Assembly: GCA_030340625.1 (NCBI GenBank)
Contig: JAOPHQ010002089.1
Span: 1-64,000 of the forward strand
Source of the DNA: Merluccius polli
Lineage: Eukaryota; Chordata; Actinopteri; Gadiformes; Merlucciidae
DNA length: 64,000 bases
Direction: 5' to 3'
A program made the position numbers and the translations under genes. The number at the start of each line of letters is the position of its first letter. Positions within the stretch are counted from its first letter, which is position 1. Positions 26,220-38,097 of the stretch are shown here, one piece after another. The notes beneath the pieces were generated by a model. It saw nothing but the letters and a program-made list of their open reading frames with translations. It was not told where the DNA came from and made no database searches.

Positions 26220-26660
26220 TCAGTAGAGACAAGTAGAGTTCAGTAGAGACCAGGAGAGGCCAGTAGAGTCCTAGTGGAGTCTAGCCGAGACCAGAGTCTT
26301 AGCGTAGTTCAGTAGAGTTCAGTAGAGACCAGGAGAGTCCTACTTAGGTCCAGTATAGAACAATAATGTCCTAGGTATGTCCAGTAGAGACCAGTAGAGT
26401 TCTAGTTATGTCCAGTAGAGACCAGTAGAATCCTTCTTAGGTCCAGTAGAGACCAGTAGAGTCTTAGTTGGGTCCAGTAGAGACCAGTAGAGTCTTAGTT
26501 GGGTCCAGTAGAGACCAGTAGAGACCAGTAGAGTCTTAGTTGGGACCAGTAGAGTCTTAGTTGGGTCCAGTAGAGTCTTAGTTGGGTCCAGTAGAGATCA
26601 GTAGAGTCTTGGTTGGGTCCAGTAGAGACCAGTAGAGTCTTAGTTGGGTCCAGCAGAGTT
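26220..26660 (-). repeat. Minisatellite in the reps2 3' end
   Basis: Plus-strand units of GTCCAGTAGAGACCAGTAGA with GTCTTAGTTGG run through what should be the reps2 3' untranslated region. The final GTTGGGTCCAGCAGAG-type unit overlaps the reps2 stop codon at 26640-26642, so the repeat supplies the last codons. Confidence 0.85.
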
Positions 26661-28497
26661 CAGGGGTCTTAGCAGGTCCAGTTGAGACTCCAACGTGATC
26701 CTTTGCTGATGAACCTCCTGTAGAAGAGAAGTCGTATTAACTCTGGTGGGACTGGTCTGGGTCTTGTCTAGTCTAGTCTGGGTCTAGTCTAGTCTAGTCT
26801 CGTCTAGTCTGGGTCTAGTCTAGTCTATTCTGGGTCTAGTCAAGTCTGGGTCTAGTCTAGTCTAGTCTAGTCTGGGTCTAGTCTTGTTCTAAACTATCTC
26901 AGGTCTAAGGCCATGACACAGTTTATCCAACTCACTATTATCTCAATATAATACCCCTCTTGGTCAAAGTTATTGTACTTTGTGTATTTTCCCCTCTGTG
27001 TATTTTGCCACATGTATTTGTTGAAATCTCTGTATAATTTTATATTTATATATATGTTAATCTGATGCATGAGTACAAAGTTTAAAGTGAATGACTAAAG
27101 TGAATAACAGTCATTCCTCTGGCTTTAGAATCGTCTCTTCACTAGTCAGCATGTCTACGCTCTTATTTTGGAAGAGACAGATGTGAATGCCAAAGGCAGC
27201 TCGGTATTTTGACGCCGCGTCTAAATAGAGACCTCCCTCAAAGGGAAAAAAAAAACAGCTGATCATGCCTCAAAAACACACACAGCTGTATCCGAACAAA
27301 CAACAAACACCCGAATAATGAAACCAAATAAATGTTTCCTTTCCAAACCTTTTGAAAGGCATAACAGGGTATGAATGGTGTGTGATATTTGATATGAATG
27401 TCCGGGGGCCTGTGGTGTATTCCTGGCTGAGGTCTGTGTTTAATACCTCCTGTCCCTGTTGTATGGGAGCTCTGATCACGCTGGCATGTGGGGATGCGAT
27501 GCCGGTGGATCCTTTACCAGGGGCATGCGGAGCATGCAGCATGTGTTGTGCAGTGTGTGTGTGTGTTGCAGAGGGAACCCGGCTACCTACTGCTCCCGCA
27601 GTGCGACCACGATGCATTAGCAAGGACAGACATCCGTGGCATGCGAGCTATGTGCAGGATTGGCCGCAATCATGGCTGCATTTGTGATTGCATTCAGGTG
27701 CAAATGAGTCAAACTGTCAAGGCAGCGACTGGGGACAAGGAAGATAAATACTCAGATTCAGAATCATCGTTGTCTCTTGTGTTTCTTGGAGAGGTAGTAT
27801 TTACATCCACTAGATTGTATTACAGCATTGTAATACATTAATAATGCATGCGTGTAAGTAGATCTGTCGTTGTACTTTTGGAAAGTATGCCAGGTCCTGA
27901 CATTCAATTGAAATACAAATATTTATGCGATACCGACTTCATGTAATATAGTCTTATGTGATGTAGATATGTATATGATGATGTATCTATGTGACATATC
28001 TATGTTATAGGGCCTTGGTGTGATAAGAGCCTGTATATATAAATGCCAGTCCAGCAGCGATCATAGATACAGTTAACATGCTGATGGTAACGTCTGTGCT
28101 GCAGCTTGTTGGCCTCCACTGTACCTCTGGTTGCTCAGGTTGGGGAGGATGGACATCATTACTCGAATCTATAAAAAGGGTTTGGGTGTCCAGGAAAGTT
28201 TGGTGGAGATTTTGGGAGAAATGAATATCAGAACGTCTGTAGCCTAGCCTACTGTGCTATCCTGTGCTAGGTTTTTGCCTGTGCTAGCTTGTGCTAGGCC
28301 AAGCATGTGCCAGGACAGCCTGTGCTAACCTGTGCTGTGCTAGGTGTAGCACTGTGCTATCCTGTGCACAACTAGAAGCTGACCTTAAGCTGCTGTTGGA
28401 GCTCGCTGTTGAGGCGTGTTAGCATAGCGTTGCTTTCCTTGTTCTTGCGGATGGTCGTCTGGATCTCTCTCTTCTGCTTGGACTGCAGCCTGAAACA

Positions 28498-28543
<46 letters not shown>

Positions 28544-30313
28544 TGTACCCTGAAACATGTCTATACCCTGAAACATCACACGTCTGTACCTTGAAACACC
28601 ACACGTCTTTACCCTGAAGCACCACACGTCTGTACCCTGAAGCACCACACGTCTGTAACCTGGCCTGAAGCACCACACGTCTGTAACCTGGCCTGAAGCA
28701 CCACACGTCTGTAACCTGGCCTGAAGCACCACACGTCTGTACCCTGAAGCACCACACGTCTGTACCCTGAAGCACCACACGTCTGTACCCTGAAGCACCA
28801 CACACTGAGCTTCAGACACCACACATCTTCTTCTCACACCAACTGGAACAATGATTCACAACATGGATTAAAGGGCTCCTATTCTGTTATGTTGGTCAGC
28901 CATTACGAGCCGTTTCACTGTCCCCCCAGATATTTAATGGATAGACAGGCCTACCGGTCTCTGGACTGTACCAACTGGTCGGCTGATCTATCTAACACCA
29001 CACCTGGTGGTAGAACAAGAGCCCTGTAGGGCTGACATGACTTTAGAGCAAACAAACGTGTTAAAGTCAAACGTTCGTGTCTCAACATTTATCACTGGGG
29101 ATATTATGGTCTGTCATCGCTGGTTGTCGGGGGTCATCTGTTAGCGACCGTCGTTGCTATAGTTTCAGTTTCACGTCGGGTTGGAGCCCAGAGCATCTGT
29201 TGGGGACATCATGGGGCCGCGACCCCTCGGTGGTGTTGTGATGCCCAACAGAGGGTCAAATCCTCCCTTTCTCCCTCCTGTTCTGAGTGAACTGTTAACT
29301 ACACATCACTAATATTATAACATGAGTTAACTGTTAACTACACATCACTAATATCTATTATAACATATGAGTTAACTGTTAACTACACATCATTAATATT
29401 ATAACATACGAGTTAACTGTTAACTACACATCACTAATATCTATTATAACATATGAGTTAACTATTAACTGCACATCACTAATATTATAAGATATGAGTT
29501 AACTGTTAACTATACACCACTAATATCTATTATAACATGAGTTAACTGTTAACTGCACATCACTAATATTCTAAGATATGAGTTAACTGTTAACTACACA
29601 CCACTAATATCTATTATAACATACGAGTTAACTGTTAACTGCACATCACTAATATTATAAGATATGAGTTAACTGTTAACTACGCATCACTAATATTATA
29701 ACATATGAGTTAACTGTTAACTACACATCACTAATATCTATTATAACATGAGTTAACTGTTAACTGCACATCACTAATATTATAAGATATGAGTTAACTG
29801 TTAACTATACACCACTAATATCTATTATAACATGAGTTAACTGTTAACTGCACATCACTAATATTATAAGATATGAGTTAACTGTTAACTACACATCACT
29901 AATATTATAACATGAGTTAACTGTTAACTACACATCACTAATATTATAAGATGTGAGTTAACTGTTAACTACACATCACTAATATTATAAGATATGAGTT
30001 AACAGTTAACTACGCATCACATATTATAAGATATTAGACAGATTCATTTTCAATTAAATATCAGTTTAAATATCGCATATCTTAACACATAATAACATAA
30101 ATCACCAACTTCTGCAGGGGTTTGGTGGGCGGGGCCAGTGACGCAGTGGAAGAGGGCGGGGCCTCTGGGTTGTCAGGGTGGAACTTCCTGCGGACGGGTT
30201 TCTGTGGAACTCTGAGGTGTGACGGGCCAATCAGATCCTGGGAATACGAATGATTCCCAGGATGATGAAAATGAATTAATAACAATGACTAATAACTAAT
30301 TAATAACAATAAC

Positions 30314-30348
<35 letters not shown>

Positions 30349-30358
30349 TAATAATAAC

Positions 30359-30400
<42 letters not shown>

Positions 30401-30832
30401 GATGTTTTTTTATTAGTGGTGGGCATAGATTAATTTCTTTAATCTAGATTAATCTAACTGTAATCTTCAAATTAATCTAGACCGGGCAGAGGACGCAGCC
30501 GTTCTGCAGCACAGCCGTTCCCGCGGCGCTTACCTTCCTTGGTGGAAATCCGGTATAGACCCAGCTCCCAACCCAACTTTGAGAATAGATTAACGGCGAT
30601 AATCTTTTTATCGCGCGATAAGAGTCTCGCGTTATCGCAGTGCGTTAACGCCGATAACGGCCCACCACTATTTTTTATACAGCATTTAATACATGTAACA
30701 GACATCCATGTCCACACAAACATGATCTCAAATGAATAGAGCAATAAGAAAACATCAAATTAATACAAATTGTGTATTGCAAAAATGTATTGAACATAAA
30801 GGAATTACAAACAAATGACATAAACAAACACA

Positions 30833-30883
<51 letters not shown>

Positions 30884-30947
30884 GTGTTGGAGCGGTGTTC
30901 AGGTCATCGGCCGCTGGTCTGTCCCGGTGGACTTCCTGGTTCTCCTC
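26640..30947 (-). CDS. reps2: reps2 exons 16-19: C-terminal RALBP1-binding coiled coil
   Basis: Exon 16 (30882-30947) is EENQEVHRDRPAADDLN. Exon 17 (30106-30237) is DLIGPSHLRVPQKPVRRKF. Exon 18 (28384-28482) is SKQKREIQTTIRKNKE and LNSELQQQLK. Exon 19 (26640-26717) is EVHQQRITLESQLDLLRPLN, then SAGPN and stop. The family usually ends shortly after LRP; the extra residues here come from the adjoining minisatellite. Confidence 0.92.
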
Positions 30948-33900
30948 CTGACATCACAACACAACACTCACAACACACTTCCTACTTCCTACTACAAAAA
31001 GAAGTGAGAAACTCTAGGCATCATGAAATCATAAAATACCATCAACGATGGTATTATATAATGATGGAAGTCCTGAATGATATGCACACTTGAACAAAGT
31101 GAAAGGTCGTTCAGATACCTGCTGGTAATCACGGTAACGAGATGAATAAGAGAGTTATGATCCAGACCCCCTCTCTCTCCTCATGGGGAGAGGTTGGGGG
31201 GTTAAGCTGTGGTGGATGAACCCAATGTTTTATTGCATCTCCTAACTGTCCATTATCTCCTCGTACAGGGAACACGTCTCCTAACTGTCCATAGTCCCAT
31301 CGTACAGGGAACACGTCTCCTAACTGTCCATAGTCCCCTCGTACAGGGAACATGTCTCCTAACTGTCCATAGTCCCCTCGTACAGGGAACACGTCTCCTA
31401 ACTGTCCATAGTCCCATCGTACAGGGAACACGTCTCCTAACTGTCCATAGTCCCCTCGTACAGGGAACACGTCTCCTAACTGTCCATAGTCCCATCGTAC
31501 AGGGAACATGTCTCCTAACTGTCCATAGTCCCATCGTACAGGGAACATGTCTCCTAACTGTCCATAGTCCCATCGTACAGGGAACATGTCTCCTAACTGT
31601 CCATAGTCCCCTCGTACAGGGAACACGTCTCCTAACTGTCCATAGTCCCCTCGTACAGGGAACATGTCTCCTAACTGTCCATAGTCCCATCGTACAGGGA
31701 ACACGTCTCCTAACTGTCCATAGTCCCATCGTACAGGGAACATGTCTCCTAACTGTCCATAGTCCCATCGTACTGGGAACATGTCTCCTAACTGTCCATA
31801 GTCCCATCGTACTGGGAACATGTCTCCTAACTGTCCATAGTCCCATAATCCCACCCTCCTAGACTAGTGAACCTACAGCTGCTCTGCCACGCCGTACCCC
31901 AGACCAGAGTGCATACTCTGTACCCCAGCGCTAGCACGCTGCATCGTAACTCCCGTTTGTGACACCTAGAATTCAGCAACAGTTCCACTGAAACTATCCC
32001 TTGGGTCTGGAGATGAAACAGTTGCATAACCCCTGGTTTGTAAGTGGAGAGCGAGGGGGAAGGTTTGCAGCGCCCGGCGACCTCTGCATGTCTCCACTGT
32101 ACTTAAAGAACCTGATCCATTTATTTCCAAGTCCTGCCCGTCTGCGTTGTGGTCTGACCGCGGAGGCCCAGGTCTCCCTGATGGTTTTCACAGCCTCAGC
32201 TGCCCGCTGGAAAAACCCACGTCTCTCCTGCTGAAGCATGCGTCTGCACACACTCAAGCCTAACGCTGTAGGATTCACTGCAGCAGGACCCGGGGTTTCA
32301 ACTTTAGCTGGACCGAAGGTGGCTAGATTGAGGAAAGCAATAGGGCTTGTACATCAGAATGCATCATGGGAGTTTTTGTTGGCAATACTGCCATATTGAG
32401 AAGACTCTAGAGAGTTGTAGTGCTGTAAAATCCTAAATCAACATAAATATACTGTAACCTAGGCTCATGAAAACTTTGTTTTGCCACATCTCGCATGAGA
32501 AACGCAGTGGCATGTCTCTCCATAATGACAAATCATTTCACCATTACATACTAAACAATGACCAAAAAAACATGATTACTAAAGGCCCTGACACACCAAA
32601 CTGACGTCAAAGAACTAGCGGCGACGAAGGCCGACTGTTTCATCGCCTCACGTCGCCTGTGTCTTGGCCAAAATGTTGCACTTGAACACACCGCAAAGAC
32701 TACAGCCGACGGCCAACTAGCATGTACGTTCTGTGCCTGCGTGAGAGGAAATAACTCTCCATACCAGCAGGTGGCGGTAATCTGTATTCGTCATTCAAAA
32801 AGGGACACCGGAAGACCTAGGACTGCGGATATATACAAACATGAAACAAAGCAACGTTTGCCTACCATTCTCACACAACTTTCGCTCAGACGGTTTCATA
32901 ATATAGCTACTTCTAATCGAGAATATGTCTGATAAGAAGTTGCAGATGGCTTGAAGTTGAAAAATGAGCCGATCTTTTGTGCGTGCCCTCTTGACGAAAG
33001 TTGTTTGCTGCTTTGCTAACTTCTGTTTCTCTTCTCGTGCGCTGATTCACATTCAAGCTGAACAGCCAATCAGAGTGATTTCTCTCACCGATGGCCTCCG
33101 TTGCTGATTCAACATGCTGAATCGGCCGGAAAAGCCGCCGCCGAAGCCGACTACTGCCAACGGTGCGGGACACACCTCAAAAACTAGGGCCACAGACTCT
33201 CACCAACGGCCCGACTTTTGCCGACGGCCGACCGTCGGCCCGGTGTGTCAGGGCCTTAACATAACTAACATTATGATGCTCCAATGCTTCCAAAATCTCA
33301 TTCGATGTGACATTGCGATGTACAAGTCCTATAAAGCAAATAGCAATAAAGAAAAGTGTAGGAGAAGAATTTTTCTAACAAAGAGTTTGATAACAGATGT
33401 TTGACCGCAGCGTGAAGCAGGTTTGTCCTGGTCCAGGAGTCAGGGGAACAGCTCCAGGTTTTAGAGGTAGTCTTTAGGTTTGTGGAGAATGCTGTAAAAC
33501 AAGTCTTACAGGTCTCTGCGACCCTTTGACCTTTGAACTAACTGCATTTGATCTGTATTCATGGTCTAATGGGGGACAGAGTGGGGGGGGGGGGGCAGAT
33601 TCCTGATGTTTCACGGGTTGGTTAGGGTGTACCTCCCAGTAGGCATCCTATAGCAGTGGTTCTCATTAACAGTCACGAATATTGCAGTAATCAACAATGC
33701 CTCACCTACCTACCTCACTAGAACCTGTTAGTACTTCACTAGAACCTCACTAGAACCTATTAGTACTTCACTAGAACCTCGCTAGAACCTGTTATAAATC
33801 ACTAGAGCCTGTTAGAACTTTACTAGAAGCTGTTACAACCGGTTATAACTCAATAGACCCTGTTTGAACCTCACTAGAAGCTGTTAGAACCTCACTAGAA

Positions 33901-34212
33901 GCTGTTAGAACCTCAGGAGAACCTCACTAGAAGCTGTTAGAACCTCACTAGAACCTGTTACAACTCACTAGAACCCCACTAGAAGCTGTTAGAACCTCAC
34001 TAGAAGCTGTTAATCCTCACTAGAAGCTGTTGGACCTCACTAGAAGCTGTTAATCCTCACTTGAAACTGTTAGAACGTAGGCTGGTCAGGTCAGGGAGAA
34101 CGTCGTGAGGTTCTCACCTCTTCTCTGAAGCGAGTGAAGTTGGTCTGCAGTGGCTTCTTCACCGGAGTCTTCTCTGATGGGGGGAGGAAGAGAGGAACCT
34201 GGGGAGGAGGAG

Positions 34213-34286
<74 letters not shown>

Positions 34287-37200
34287 GACTGACCATAATC
34301 TGATATCACACCTCAGGATGTGAACTGAGTCTGGAGAACATATTTGTGAAGGCTAGACAAGAAGAGATTATTATTAGTTTGTTGATGGAAATTGAAATGT
34401 TTAATTTCAAACTTTATAATAAATTATTATTATTAACAGTACTGGTGGGTATGGGGGGGGGGGGGGGGGGGGGGGGGGGCGATACCTGTGATACCTGTGA
34501 TGTCAGTGGTCGGGGGGGGCAGTGCTGGAGGGGGGGGCAGCCACCCCCCTCTCACCCCTGGAGATCAGAAACAAGATGAAATGCATTGTTTAACATGAAC
34601 CTAAACGTTACACCAGCATGGAATATGATGATCCCAAGTTCAAATTACAAATCTAAAACAAGGTAGCGTTCAAGACCATGTGTACTCAAATAAGGATATG
34701 CAGTGTTTCAGTTTTTTAGTTAACACATACATACGTGAGTACGTGTGAACGTGGAGTATGTGTGTATGTGAAGAATTACTCAGATGACATTGTAACTCAA
34801 TGTCGCCCCCTAACTCTAGAATGCTGCACAACAGCGCTGTTGTGCAGCAGAACTCATGAATCTTCCAACACTGTATCGCTAACACAATAACAAAGACTCT
34901 ATTTACTATTACTCTATTACTTGTGTATGATTGTTGTCAGGTCTGATGGCTTAGAGGTTGATCTGTATGGAAATAAGAGGCAGCGTCTCCTCAGGTTCCT
35001 CTATCGTCAGGATGGAGAACACACCAGAACACACCAGCAGGTTGAATTGGATCCAGCGGCCACAGGAATGTATGATCATTCTCCTCACTAACAAAAGGAT
35101 GAATTGTGGAGGGAATACAACAGGGTGTGGTGGTGGTCTAGGGGAGGGGAGGAGGAGGTAGTGGGGAGGAGGGGGAGGAATTGAGGCGGAGGTTGCGAGG
35201 AGGTACTCTGTGGGAGGTGAGGAGGTGGTGGTGGTGAGAAACTTTATGGGAGGAGATGAGGTGGTGGGGAGAAGTTGAGGATGAGGTGGTGATGAGGAGG
35301 AGGTGAGGAGGTACTCTAGGAGAGGTAAGGAAGAGTAGAAGCTGAAGATGAGGTGGTGAGGAGGTCTAGGTGAGGAGGTGGTGAGGTCTGGGAGGTGAGG
35401 AGGTGGTGAGGAGGTGGTGAGGAGGTCGTGAGGAGGTGGTGAGGTCTGGGAGGTGAGGAGGTAGTGAGGAAGTCTGGGTGAGGAGGTGGTGAGGTCTAGG
35501 AGGTGCGGAGGTGGTGAGGTCTGGGAGGTGCGGAGGTGGTAAGGTCTGGGAGGTGAGGAGGTGGTGAGGAGGTGGTGAGGAAGTCTGGGTGAGGAGGTGG
35601 TGATGAGGTGGTGAGGAGGAGCAGGGTAAGGAGGAGCAGAGTGAGGAGGTGGTGAGGAGGTACCTGGTGCTCCCTGCTGCAGCAGCTTGTTGAGGTCCAG
35701 GGAGGAGGCCCGGGAATGGGTCTTCTGGGGCCGGGGAGGAGGTGTGGGAGGCTCCTCTGCTTTCTTCATGGCCTCATCAATGGAGGTGCTAGAGTAAGAC
35801 CTGAGAGGTGGAGACCAGAGTGAGGAGAGATTAGAGGAGGTGGAGAGAGTGCGGTTGGACCAGAACAGTAGAGACCAGCTCCTACTGACCTCGGTCTGCT
35901 CCTGGTCTTCATATGGGGGTCCAGTAATAAAGGAGGTTCTAAAAAGATGGAGGAGGTTGAGTTGAGTACATTCAGTTTGAGTAGTATTTACATTCATTTA
36001 CTTATTTACCCAAAGCGACTTACAGTGAATTCAAATACATGTCATCAGGACCTTCTACATTTTACACTGTGGTGTACAGTGGCTTTATCTTGTGGTACTC
36101 CCAAGCTGCCGGTGTTATGAGCCAGCTGGTCTTGAGCTATCTGCTTCCCTCGTAACGTGTGCATGTGATGTGTTGTGATCGTCTGGACATAGGCAGATTC
36201 CCAAAAGTTCACCGAAATGACTTTGTTTAATTAACTTGTTATCACATCTTACCTGCCTACTTTTGTACATGCTTGTTTTTAATACTACATTCAATTCCTA
36301 TACAACACCAATAACAATGGGAAATTAATGTCTTCTCAAATAAAAATACAAGTTGTCACATGCTGGATTCGAACCCTGACGCATAAGAAATTAAGCAGCA
36401 TAGGCTGCCCATGTAACCCCTACTGCAGCCCACTACCACAATAAGGAGCAGGTAGGGGTTAGACAGTACAGAGACAGGTCATTAAGGAGCAGGTAGGAGT
36501 TAGACAGTACAGAGACAGGTCATTAAGGAGCAGGTAGGGGTTAGACATTACAGAGACAGGTCATTAAGGAGCAGGTAGGGGTTAGACAGTACAGAGACAG
36601 GTCATTAAGGAGCAGGTAGGGGTTAGACCGTACAGAGACAGGTCATGAAGGAGCAGGTAGGGGTTAGACAGTACAGAGACAGGTCATTAAGGAGCAGGTA
36701 GGGGTTAGACAGTACAGCGACAGATCACTAAGGAGCAGGTAGGGGTTAGGGGGCATGGGGTTACCTGGCCTCTCAGGTAGAGTGTGTTTGTCTTGAGTTT
36801 TCCTCCAAGTCCGGGAGCAACTGTCTGCTGACACTGCAGAGGTACAGACATCAGTCAACATCTCCTTCCTCCACACAACCTTATCTCATAGAAGATGATC
36901 AATCATGTAGTATGTTTTCTATAATGTAGCATATCCTGCTAACAATGTATACCTCAACCGTCAGTTACACTGCTACTGCCCACATTGTGTACAGTGTATA
37001 CATTTTTAGTTTTTTAGTTTTCCCATCTGTTCCCATCTGGGAATAATAAAGTACCGTACATCATATTTTATCTTAAGGGTTCAAGTGTGGATCTTATTGC
37101 CTTACTTACCAGATTCTGATGTCATTTCCTGTTTCAGCAGCGATGGTTGTAGTCGGTCCAGCCCGCTCCTGTCCTTTAAGCAAAAAGATAATATTCAATA

Positions 37201-38004
37201 CAATCCAGTAATGATAACACGACAGAACACACTGGAAACAGCCACACTCCCCAGGTTAGAGTGAGATGTTGTACATTGAACACGGCGTGTTAGCGCCCTC
37301 TACGGGCGAATAGCAGAACATCAATAACTATGAAATCAGAGAGGAGTTTGTTTTACCATCCGTTTGCTGCTGAGGTCCACATCTTCGAAAACGATAAGTG
37401 GCTCTGCACTCTGAAAAGAAAAACAATAGAGAAGTTCACGTTTCATACACAGATCACACACACAGACACTACTACACTATTATACACTACATTGATACAT
37501 TGGTGCATTGCTGGCCAATAAGCTGCAGATATTTGACTGTACATTATTGATTGAAAATTGGTAAAGGAATGTTCTACATACGAACAGATAAATGATTCAC
37601 AGCCACAAGCAAACTACTTACTGGTGGGGTGTCTGGGGTGTCCTGGTCCTGGTCCATGAAACCAGTCTGGAGGGAGATGGGGAGGGAAGGGGGGAGGGAG
37701 GAGGGGAGAGAAGGGGGGAGGGAGGAGGGCTGGAGGGAAGGCAGGAGAGATGGGGGGAGGGAGGAGGGGAGAGAGGAGGGCTGAAGGGAAGGCGGGAGAG
37801 ATGGGAGGAGGTTGGAGGGGAGAGAGGGGGGGTGGGAAGGCTGGAGGGAGGGGGGCAGGGTCTCGGGGAGGGGGCAGCCGTTCTTCCGCGCCACAATGAG
37901 GTGGAACGCCATGCAGAACTCGGAGAACGTAAGCGCCCCGTCACGGTCCACATCACTCAGCTCCCTGCACAAGAACACGCATTCACGCATGCACATGCAC
38001 ACAT

Positions 38005-38097
<93 letters not shown>

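Larger units (their letters stand above)
20586..26639. other. Intergenic region between the NHS-type gene and reps2
   Basis: Both genes point left, so this holds the NHS promoter (20586 to about 21000) and the reps2 3' untranslated region (from 26639 downward). The repeats in it are listed separately. No other coding exon was recognised. 22400-22770, 22950-23270, 23330-24890 and 25100-26200 look unique; a SINE tail (GTCTCTTTGGATAAAAGTGT) sits at 24034-24070 and a (CT)n at about 24895-24952. Confidence 0.65.

Noticed and set aside
31129..31862. Open frames of 197-241 codons on both strands (GDMFPVRWDYGQL units)
   Set aside because: The 39-bp repeat unit is a multiple of three, so frames remain open by arithmetic. 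The array lies inside a reps2 intron.
34951..35997. 348-codon open frame on the minus strand as one gene
   Set aside because: Only 35664-35800 (and 35890-35938 in another frame) are real reps2 exons. The S/P/T/L-rich remainder is an intronic repeat.
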